In this document: one piece after another, positions 1 through 6,703 of the stretch
How positions within the stretch are numbered: position 1 is the stretch's first letter
Layout: the number at the start of each line of letters is the position of its first letter
Source of the DNA: CAUYUA01 sp963575675
Lineage (GTDB): Bacteria > Pseudomonadota > Alphaproteobacteria > Azospirillales > Azospirillaceae
DNA length: 8,156 bases
NCBI GenBank assembly: GCA_963575675.1
Contig: CAUYUA010000018.1
Span: forward strand, 1 to 8,156
Reading direction: 5' to 3'
Notes under the pieces: model-generated
Databases searched by the model: none
What the model was told of the DNA's origin: nothing
Seen by the model: the letters and a program-made list of their open reading frames with translations, nothing else
Position numbers and translations under genes: made by a program

Positions 1-551
1 AGAGGGCGGACCACTTCGGCCCCGACCGTGAAGCAGACGCGGGCGTTTTCGATGGCGTTTTCGCCTTTGCGCCCTAAGTTCTCGGAGATGATGGCGGCGA
101 AGGCGTCTTGAGGGATTTCAGTGAGTGCGGCCAAGGCTCCCAGAGCGGTCATATTGGGACGGCCGCCGTCGATGATTTCCGTGATTTCGGCCAAGTGGAA
201 TTCGTGGACTCGTGGGTTGTGCGCGGCGACTTGCGACGGAATTTCGCCTTGGGAGGGGTCATAGAGGATCAAGCTGCGGTCGTCGAGTGGGAGTTCGTCG
301 ACAAAGCGCGTGATGTTGCGCCAATCGATGGCGACCAACACATCGAGTCGGTCGGCGGGAGTTTCAACCGGGCGCGTTGAGAGCGTGACGAGCGCCGCCG
401 CTTCGCCGCCGCGAATTTGCGGCCCGAAGGAGCGCGTCATTAAGCCATAATAACCGGCGCGCGCTGCGGCGTCCAGCAACATCTGTCCGCACGTCATAAC
501 GCCTGCGCCGCCGCTTCCGACGATCGCCACAAACAGACGGTCTAAAGACAT
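1..551 (-). CDS. 2-oxoacid:acceptor (ferredoxin) oxidoreductase subunit, gamma-type domain, 3' end beyond window
   Basis: This is the N-terminal 183 residues of a 2-oxoacid:acceptor oxidoreductase subunit, an enzyme class that oxidatively decarboxylates a 2-oxoacid (2-oxoglutarate, pyruvate or indolepyruvate) to an acyl-CoA and reduces ferredoxin. The frame runs open from ATG at 551 to the window edge, so the protein is cut. Near the start is the glycine-rich segment VAIVGSGGAGVMTCG. It is followed by SFGPQIRGGEAAA, the signature of the gamma domain (S-F/Y-G-P-x-x-R-G-G), then a conserved NM-TALGALAAL stretch near residue 140. An AGGA Shine-Dalgarno (560-563 on the plus strand) lies 8 nt before the ATG; a nearer upstream ATG is out of frame and stops at once. 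The SFGPQIRGGEAA form resembles the fused gamma-alpha KorA-type subunit, so the missing part may carry the alpha (pyrimidine-binding) domain. Substrate is inferred only. Confidence 0.85.
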   Translation of the reverse strand, partial: MSLDRLFVAIVGSGGAGVMTCGQMLLDAAARAGYYGLMTRSFGPQIRGGEAAALVTLSTRPVETPADRLDVLVAIDWRNITRFVDELPLDDRSLILYDPSQGEIPSQVAAHNPRVHEFHLAEITEIIDGGRPNMTALGALAALTEIPQDAFAAIISENLGRKGENAIENARVCFTVGAEVVRP

Positions 552-598
552 TCGAACATTCCTGCCCTTTAGGGAAAAATGAGGGTGATCCAAAGAAG

Positions 599-651
599 TC
601 GGACGAGTCCGGAGACTGGGAACACAGCCTCTGGATCCGTCCGATTTTTTT
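599..651. terminator. Hairpin with T-run between the oxidoreductase and glycosyltransferase genes
   Basis: An imperfect inverted repeat pairs 599-618 with 625-644. The outer stem is TCGGACG/CGTCCGA, the inner stem contains TCCGGAG against CTCTGGA, and the loop has six bases. Seven T's follow on the plus strand (645-651). By shape it is an intrinsic terminator for plus-strand transcription, but no plus-strand gene ends here. On the minus strand the stem also forms, with different wobble pairs, and is followed by CTTCTTT, so it may stop transcription from the glycosyltransferase before the oxidoreductase gene. It could instead be a palindromic repeat element, since part of it resembles the hairpin at 6349-6442. 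Confidence 0.6.
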
Positions 652-696
652 ATTGCGTTTTTCTTGCCGTGTTCTTTAATTCTCCCTCGCTGCGTG

Positions 697-1853
697 CTAG
701 CCGTGTCTTTTGTAACGTTGGTAATAACGGTAAAGACTCCGCCAACGCGGGCTTATTTTGGCCAGAGAATGGTTCTGCTCCACCAACCGCCGCGATGCGG
801 CTCCCATTTCGGCGATCAATTGTCGCTCGCGATCCAACTGCACCAAATGGCCGATAAAGCTCTCCGCCGTGCCGCAGAGGAAACCATTTTCACCCTCAAT
901 CAACAGTTCGGTGTTGCCGACGCAAGGTTTGGCCAAAACAGGCAACCCCAACGCCATAGCTTCCAGCATCGCAAGCGGCAACTCCTCCCATAAAGAGGTT
1001 TGGATATAAACATGACTTGCCGATAATCCGGAAAGCGTCTCCGTTCGGCTGAGCCAGCCCGTAACGCGCACATTTTTCGGGGTGACGACGCCTTCTGGGA
1101 TGTCGCCTCCGCCAATCCACAGGAATTGGATGTTGGGCAGCGAAGCGGCGACGTTGCAGAACATGGCGAAGTTTTTTTGCGGTCGAATGCCGCCGGCGGT
1201 GACGACCCGAAGTCCGACGCCGGGATCGGCGGCGGTCGGATTGGGAACGAAGTTGAAATCCGCCAAATCCACCATGTTGGGGATATGAAGCGCCGAACGA
1301 GCGACGCGCCGCGCCAAGCTATACTCTCCCAAACCGCAGCCGATGGTGATGTGCGGCAAAGCGCCAAGCGCTTTTTCAATCAGCCAGTAAGCGTTGCGGT
1401 TGATGAACCGAATGTCGCGGCGCAAAAAGGAATATCCGCGCGGAGAGTAAAGGATGGGAATTTTCCCGTGCGGAAAAGCCAAACGCACCAAGCCGCCGGC
1501 TTTGCTGGAATGCGCGTGAATGACGTCCGGGCTGATTTTTGCAACCAAGGCGAGCAGCTCGCGCAATGCGGCTTGGTCTCGCAAAGGATTGATGGCGTCC
1601 CGCGCTCCAAGGGGTGAAGACGACGGAAGAGGGAAGTCCTGAATGAAATTGTCGGGAGATTCCGGCCTTACGCCGTAGAGGATGTGGCAATCCGCGATTT
1701 CGCTGACGGCGCGGCAAGTGGCGGAGACTGACGATTCCACCGCTGAAGGATTCAACGACATGTAGGACGACCAAACGCTTTTTCGCGGTTTTGCCGTCGA
1801 GCCGACATCGTGAGAATTAAACTCGCGGAAACCAAGCTTAGGTTCGGCATCAT
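697..1853 (-). CDS. GT4-family glycosyltransferase, frame-disrupted near its 5' end
   Basis: A retaining GT-B glycosyltransferase of family GT4, expected to transfer a sugar from a nucleotide-sugar donor to a growing surface-polysaccharide chain on the cytoplasmic face of the membrane. From about 1715 to the TAG at 697 the frame is clean. It shows GGIRPQKNF at the start of the C-terminal Rossmann half and the donor-binding E-x7-E motif EELPLAMLE (953-988), then GLPVLA and ENGFL. The true N-terminal segment, VVLHVVESFSGGIVSLRHL, lies in another frame (1719-1774). One extra base near 1720 joins it to RAVSEIADCHILYGVRPE. A further single-base excess in the A-run near 1782 would join it to the ATG frame. 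The chosen start, ATG 1853, overlaps the stop of the upstream transferase as ATGA, suggesting translational coupling; ATG 1808 in the same frame is the alternative. Sugar and acceptor cannot be told. Confidence 0.8.
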
Positions 1854-3344
1854 CGGCGCCGCCGGTTGATCGTCGCGATCCGAGTGGCATGGGCGACACG
1901 AATTACGATCCTTGCGATGATAAACGACGGAAACATCTGGCGGATAGCGATGTCGCCAGAGAGTCCAGTTCTTTACATACCAGGAATCCATTCGAACGCG
2001 CGTGGCGTCGACGTCGTTCGTCCGCTGACTTGCCACAGTCCGGTCGCCGGGCTTGGCTTCGCATAGAAACAAACGCCACGCCATAGCGTCGATTTCGGTT
2101 TCGACGATCGGTCTTGGACCGACCAAACCATTTCGCCCCAACACGTTGAGAAGTTGAGGAAGTCGTCGAGACTGATTTGCGGAGAAAACGACTGATCCAA
2201 GTGATGCGGTCATAGCGCACGACGTTTTGCTTCCATTCTTCGGCGGTTTGGGATGTGCCAAATATCGACCAGAGCGCGTTCGGCGTTGACGATCATTGAG
2301 CGAACTTCAGGCAGCGGAAGGGCTTCTCGCCGGCCGATGCGGGCTTGGTGATAAAATATCGGTCCGCCGTCGCTCATGACGCCGATGCGACAAGAGGATC
2401 ACCGGCAGGAAGGCGGTGAACAACAAAGCGATGACCCAATGCGGTGACGACCGCTGCTTGACCATTTGGGCGAAAGGATGGGCGAGGTTGTTTTGAGCCG
2501 TCAGAAGAACCAAATCATGATTGAAGAAATAGATCGGATCCAATCCCAAAACCGGCATGCCGCCCGTCGGAGGAACGAAGGCGAAAGGAAGTCTCTGACG
2601 GATGAAACTGGAGATGATGCCGCCGAACTTTTCGACTTCGGGGGAGTCCATGGCCAGCAAAACGAATTGCGCGTTATAGGGGCTGTAGAGAGATTTGACG
2701 TAATCGGAGCCGTCGACCAAAGCCAGCTCCCACGGCGCCATGATTCGGGTGATTTTATAACCGAGGTTTTTTTCGGCGTTGATGGCTTTGATGACGGCTT
2801 GGGCTTGGAACTCCGTGCCGACGATGATGGTGTTGAGACTCCAAGAGCCTTGTTTTTGCATGATGTGTTTAACGATGGAGCGCGACATCATGACGAAGAC
2901 AACGGCGAACGCCCAATTTTGAATCAGCCAGATGCGGGAGAATTCGGCGCGCATCAAATATTGCAAAAAGCCGTCAAACATGGCGGCCATGGAAAACACC
3001 ACGACGATTTGCTTGATCTCGGTCCAGAAGGGAAGGCGGTGATCATAGTGGCCGCGATCATTCATCCAAATCAGAAAGAATCCGGAGAATAATACAAATT
3101 GGAACAGACGAAGAAAAACGCTTTGTCTGAAATTGAGATCGTACTCTGCGCCGACGATGAAGTCGCCGAGCCATAGAGAGGACACGCCCGATAGGGTAAG
3201 CGCTAAAACCAGGGCCAAACTGTCGCCGAGAACGAGCATCAGGCGGTTTTGGTCCGTTAATGCGGCGTTTTTTAATCTTCTTTTCTTTTTTGCTGGCGTC
3301 AGGGGGGCGTCCTTGGGCGGGGAGTGAATATGATCGACGTTCAT
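1850..3344 (-). CDS. WbaP-like undecaprenyl-phosphate sugar-1-phosphate transferase, heavily frame-disrupted C-terminal half
   Basis: Initiating enzyme of O-antigen, capsule or exopolysaccharide synthesis: it moves a sugar-1-phosphate (galactose or glucose) from a UDP-sugar to undecaprenyl phosphate in the inner membrane. From ATG 3344 the frame is open to about 2460. It has a basic N-terminus, four membrane segments (about residues 35-55, 75-94, 112-130, 140-156), a Rossmann-like middle domain, and FVPPTGGMPVLGLDP with NHDLVLL and QNNLAHP, as in WbaP. After 2460 the catalytic domain is spread over three frames but in order: DGGPIFYHQARIG (2329-2371), KPFRCLKF (2302-2325), YDRITWISRFLRK, SLDD then PQLLNVL (2139-2173), LVGPRPIVE (about 2100-2126), TGLWQVSGRT (about 2015-2044), RVRMDSWYVKNWTLWR (about 1954-2000). 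The final frame stops at TGA 1850-1852. The span of about 498 codons matches the family. At least ten small indels are needed, so as written it cannot give a full protein. A TTG at 3413 is a weaker start, because its extra codons are just the tandem repeat. Confidence 0.82.
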
Positions 3345-3360
3345 AATTTTTTCCACTTTT

Positions 3361-3401
3361 CCCTTGATCGCCCTTGATCGCCTTTGATCGCCCCTTGAGC
3401 G
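3361..3401. repeat. Tandem 10-bp repeat in the leader of the sugar transferase gene
   Basis: Three direct units of CCCTTGATCG type stand head to tail at 3361-3390 (the third has CCT instead of CCC). A fourth, CCCTTGAGCG, follows one base later at 3392-3401. The array lies 17 to 57 bases upstream of ATG 3344 on the minus strand, where the unit reads CGATCAAGGG. The 10-bp period is close to one helical turn, and each unit carries an AAGG that resembles a ribosome-binding core. A role as operator, translation modulator or slippage-prone tract is inference. Confidence 0.75.
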
Positions 3402-3434
3402 TTTTTGCGTCAAAGGGACGCCCTAATGCATGCA

Positions 3435-3463
3435 TCAATAAGCCCGGAAAACGATGCAATCAA
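3435..3463 (-). promoter_or_regulatory. Candidate sigma-70 promoter for the polysaccharide genes
   Basis: Read on the minus strand, TTGATT (3458-3463) and TATTGA (3435-3440) are separated by 17 bases. This gives an approximate -35/-10 pair and places transcription start about 85 bases before ATG 3344, with the decamer array inside the leader. Both hexamers match the consensus only in part, so this is a weak prediction. A perfect palindrome ATGCATGCAT (3426-3435) touches the -10 element and could be an operator. Confidence 0.25.
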
Positions 3464-3575
3464 CCATAACACAAAAAAAGTCTCCTCGGGTTAACCTCTT
3501 TCTTGCTTCCAGTTCAAAAAGTCCTAAGCAAACAGTGCGCGCGAAGCGCGACGCAACGGCGCGAGAAAAGATAGT

Positions 3576-3580
3576 GAGGT
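3576..3580 (+). promoter_or_regulatory. Shine-Dalgarno site fixing the acetyltransferase start
   Basis: GAGGT lies 8 bases before ATG 3589 and is the only strong ribosome-binding core upstream of the acetyltransferase. It points to 3589 as the start, rather than the TTG at 3664 where the long open frame begins, although the frame breaks several times between 3589 and 3664. Confidence 0.55.
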
Positions 3581-3588
3581 GGCGCCAC

Positions 3589-6316
3589 ATGGTCATAGTT
3601 CGTCAAGTCTGTTGACTATTTATTTCGGCCATCGGCGGTGCGTGATCGGCGTCGGCCGACCCTTTGAAATGGGGCGGAGCAGTGCTTCGCTCTTTGATCA
3701 TGGGGAAGTTCAATGGGCCGGGGCTGCCGGTTAATCCGCGCCGCATGTCGGTTTCAGGAGTGTTGTGTTATCGTTCGATCGCGCAATTGCCGCTGGCGCG
3801 GGATCGGGCGGTGATCTGCACGCCCGCCGAGACGACCCCCGTTTTGATCGCCGAGCTGGGCGAGCGGGGCGCGCGCGTGGCTATCGTGATCTCGCGGGCC
3901 TCGTTCGAGGGCGGCGACGTCGCCAAGGAAGAGGCTTTTCGCAATGCGGTGCTGGAGGCCGCCAGACCTTCGGGTTTGCGGGTGGTCGGCCCGGCTTCGA
4001 CGGGCGTTCAGGTGCCGAGGATCGGTTTGAACGCCAGCGCCATCGCCACTCCGGCTTTGGCGGGGCATGTGGCTTTGATTTCGCACTCCGGGTCTTTGAC
4101 GGCGGGAGTGGTCGAATGGGCCAAGATGCGCGGCATCGGGTTCTCGCATGTGGTTTCGGCGGGGAACGCCGTTGATTTGGACGTCGACGATTATCTTGAT
4201 TATCTCGGCGCCGACGCTTCTTGTCGGGCGATTTTGGTGTGCGTGCGCTCGATTTCCGAAAGCCGGCAGTTCCTTTCGGCGGCGCGCGCCGTGGCGCAAT
4301 GGCGCAAAGTGATCGTCATCAAAACCAAGCAGCGCTATTTCGACGGGCGCGGCGGCGCTTTGGAGCGCGCCATTGAGGACGCCGCCGACGAAGCGTTCGA
4401 CGTGGCGATTCGTCGCGCCGGGTTGTTGCGGGTTTACGGCATCGACGAATTGTTCGACGCGGTTGAAACTCTGGCCAGCGATCATAACGTCAGAGGCAAT
4501 CGGTTGGCGATCTTGTCCGACGGACACGGCCCCGCCGTGATCGCCGCCGACACCGTCGTTGAAGGCGGTGGCCGCATGGCTGCGCTGACCGACGTCACGC
4601 GCCAGAAGCTCTCTGAAATCGTGGCCAAAGGCGTCGGATTGTCGAATCCGATCGATCTCGGACGCGGGGCCACCGCGCAACAATTTGCTCGCGCCGCCGC
4701 CGTTTTGTTGGCGGATCCCACGGTCGATTCCCTGCTGGTGATGCACACGCCCACCGATCCTCAACCTTCGGATCGCATCGCCGCCGCGATTGTCGAGGCG
4801 GTTGGGTCTAAAAAGCGCTCGGTTTTGGCTTGTTGGTTGAGCAGCAGCGACGAACGCAATGTTCGTAAGATATTTTCCGACGTAAAAATTCCCATTTACG
4901 ACACGCCGGATCACGCTGCTCGCGGTTTTTTGCACTTGGTTCGCTATTTCAACAATCAAGAGATGTTGTTGCAGGCTCCGGAGCGACCGCCCTCGCGCAT
5001 TCCGGAACATCGGCGGCGGGCGCGGGCGCGGGTCGGCGTGGCGCTGGCGCGCGGCGAGAGCTTGTTGTCGTTGGAGGACGCCCGCGTTTTGTTGGATGGC
5101 TACGGCATTCAACAAGCTTCGGCGAAATGCGCGCAAGAGCCTCAAGACGTGCAGCGTCTTGCCGAAGAAGTCGGGTTTCCTGTGGCGGTTCAGCTTCTGA
5201 ATCCTCCTGTTGGCCGCATCTCCGTGAAATCGACCGTGCTGAATCTTTGGTGGCCGCATTCGGTGGATTCGGCGGTGGTGTATTTGCGCCAATGCCTTCT
5301 TCGTCACCCCGGTCAGGAGATTCCTCCGATTGCCGTGCAGCACGTTCCGGCGTCGTCGAATTTTGTGGCGCTGCGGATGGGCATGCGCGTCGATCGAGCG
5401 TTCGGTCCGATGATCTTTCGGCGCCAGCCGACAACACGACAGCGACAGTGACGATCAAGCTTCTGGCCTTGCCGCTCTTAATATGCGTCTGGCCGAAGAT
5501 TTGGTGTTGAGGACAAGAATCGGTCGTTTCTTGGAAGACGAAGACAACGGTTTCGGTTCAATTAAGAAGCGACTTTATGATGCTGGTGAACGTGTCGCAG
5601 ATCGTCATCGATTTGCCGGAGATCGCTGATCTGGAGTTGGATCCCGTGATCGTCGATTCCGATTCTTTGACGGTCGTGCGTCCGGTGATCGAGATCACCT
5701 CTCAGATCGCCGCCCGAGAGGCAATTGGCCATTCGTCCCTATCCCAGCGAGATGGAAGAAGTCATTACGCTCGCCGATGGGCGTCCGGTTCTCTTGCGGC
5801 CAATTCGGCCGGAGGACGCCCCTGCATATGAACGTATGATTCGGCGACTCGATGTGGAGGACATGCGGATGCGGTTCTTCGGCATTTTCAAGACGGTTCC
5901 GCGCTCACAGCTCACATCGTTGATTCACATCGATTATGATCGCGACATGAGCTTAATCGCCACCGAGGCGAGCCAAGATGATCCCTCCAGTGAAGTGGAG
6001 ATTCTTGGAATGGTCAATATTGTTGGTCTCCTCGCGCACGGCGCGGGGAGAATATGCGGTGATGGTTCGTTCCGACCAGAAAATGCGCGGCTTGGGACGG
6101 GCTTTGATGAACAAAATGATTCGACATGCGCGCGATTGTGGTTTGAAAACGATCATCGGGTTGGTTCACAAAGACAATCAGTCGATGATTCGCATGTGTC
6201 GGAAACTTGGTTTCCATGTGCCTTCGATGATTGACGACTATGTTGTCGGTCATGAAGGCAGTGGCGATGACTATGTCCGTGATGAAGTGGTCCAGGTGCA
6301 GTTGGGCTTGGAATGA
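3589..6316 (+). CDS. pat: Pat/PatZ-type protein lysine acetyltransferase (acyl-CoA synthetase-like part plus GNAT), frame-disrupted at both ends
   Basis: Homologue of Salmonella Pat and E. coli PatZ (YfiQ), which use acetyl-CoA to acetylate lysines of metabolic enzymes, classically acetyl-CoA synthetase. The span of about 909 codons is close to the 886 residues of PatZ. The order is a CoA-binding Rossmann domain (GKFNGPGLPVNPRR; GLNASAIATP; ALISHSGSLTAGVVEWAKMRGIGFS), ligase domains (RRAGLLRVYGIDELFDAVETL; GVGLSNPIDLG), a remnant ATP-grasp region (about 5060-5715), and a C-terminal GNAT domain (LLRPIRPEDAP; HIDYDRDMSLIA; acetyl-CoA loop QKMRGLGRALM, 6077-6109). The frame is clean from 3664 to about 5415 and from about 6025 to TGA 6314. 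Jumps occur in 3600-3660, where SAVAVIGASADP can be rebuilt, and near 5415-5435, 5475, 5580, 5720 and 6022. The usual catalytic His of acyl-CoA synthetases is absent, as in Pat. The start ATG 3589 is chosen from its GAGGT site. Confidence 0.85.
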
Positions 6317-6348
6317 GCATGGAGTTGCTCTGGAATATTGTGAAGTGA

Positions 6349-6454
6349 AAGGGTCCAGGGGCTGCGTTCTCAGTCGCTCGGGATGATAAGGGGGGCTTCC
6401 GTCCTTGGTCCGAGCGACTGGGAGCGCAGCTCCTGGACCCTTCTTTATTTTTTT
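6349..6454 (+). terminator. Long-stem intrinsic terminator or palindromic repeat after the acetyltransferase gene
   Basis: The left arm 6349-6381 pairs with the right arm 6410-6442 over all 33 positions in plus-strand RNA: 30 Watson-Crick pairs and 3 G-U wobbles. The loop is 28 bases, and the tract CTTTATTTTTTT (6443-6454) follows. It begins 33 bases after the acetyltransferase stop, so termination of that transcript is the obvious role. The stem is far longer than a usual terminator stem, which also allows a dispersed palindromic repeat co-opted as a terminator. Confidence 0.85.
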
Positions 6455-6636
6455 GATTGGTTGCCCGTTGCCTGTTATTCGCTATTCACTCTCTATTACC
6501 GATTTTGTCTTGCCGCGCCCAATAAATGAGCAGAAATCGCAGCCTTTGGCTAGAATTTCTCCTTCTTTGCCCTCTGCGAAAAGATTAAACGAAGAGGGCG
6601 CCTCGTTTTGTTACATTTTAGGCAGCTTTGATCGAT

Positions 6637-6651
6637 TGGCGCAATTTTTGC
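6637..6651 (+). promoter_or_regulatory. Candidate sigma-54 (RpoN) promoter of the PAS-GGDEF gene
   Basis: TTGGCGC, five bases, then TTGCT gives the -24 GG (6638-6639) and -12 GC (6650-6651) with exactly ten bases between, the spacing required by sigma-54. It agrees with TGGCAC-N5-TTGC at all but one of the core positions. The predicted transcription start is near 6663, about 40 bases before GTG 6704. No activator site was recognised in the roughly 180 bases upstream. Confidence 0.4.
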
Positions 6652-6691
6652 TTTGCACTCTCTCCAAATCGTTTCAAATGTAATGACCGAC

Positions 6692-6697
6692 AGGTGG
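6692..6697 (+). promoter_or_regulatory. Shine-Dalgarno site deciding the GTG start of the PAS-GGDEF gene
   Basis: AGGTGG stands 6 bases before GTG 6704. The in-frame ATG at 6683 has no purine-rich site ahead of it, so the GTG is preferred. The choice changes the protein by seven residues only. Confidence 0.5.
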
Positions 6698-6703
6698 TGC
6701 AAG

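Larger units (their letters stand above)
6317..6682. other. Intergenic region between the acetyltransferase and PAS-GGDEF genes
   Basis: This spacer holds the long hairpin and its T-run (6349-6454) and, near its right end, the sigma-54-like site (6637-6651). The middle part, 6455-6630, is comparatively AT-rich with no recognisable gene. The 92-codon frame at 6405-6683 begins inside the hairpin arm, has low-complexity composition and resembles nothing known, so it is not called. A short palindrome GAGGGCGCCTC lies near 6595-6605. Confidence 0.6.

Noticed and set aside
108..380. 90-codon plus-strand frame opposite the oxidoreductase gene
   Set aside because: It is antisense to a clear gamma-domain sequence and has no family resemblance of its own.
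1950..2460. Programmed ribosomal frameshifting in the transferase gene
   Set aside because: There are too many shifts, in both directions and without a consistent slippery motif or stimulatory structure; errors or mutations are simpler.
2466..3092. 208-codon plus-strand frame
   Set aside because: It lies wholly inside the well-supported transferase frame on the other strand, and its Asp/His/Gly-rich composition is typical of an antisense shadow.
3351..3410. Decamer array considered as a CRISPR
   Set aside because: The units are directly adjacent with no spacers and are far too short for CRISPR repeats.
3503..3530. Possible plus-strand sigma-70 promoter (TTGCTT and TAAGCA) for the acetyltransferase
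   Set aside because: The -10 match is poor and the spacer is only 16 bases; not strong enough to list as a feature.
3538..3550. Small GC hairpin CGCGC-GAA-GCGCG before the acetyltransferase
   Set aside because: Five pairs in GC-rich DNA with no T-run or conserved riboswitch features; easily explained by chance.
3754..5343. 529-codon open frame on the minus strand opposite the acetyltransferase gene
   Set aside because: It is a GC-rich antisense shadow: its arginine-, proline- and histidine-rich translation resembles no family, while the plus strand is unmistakably Pat-like.
6405..6683. 92-codon plus-strand frame in the spacer
   Set aside because: It starts inside the loop-arm region of the hairpin terminator, crosses the T-run, has no good ribosome-binding site and no recognisable domain.
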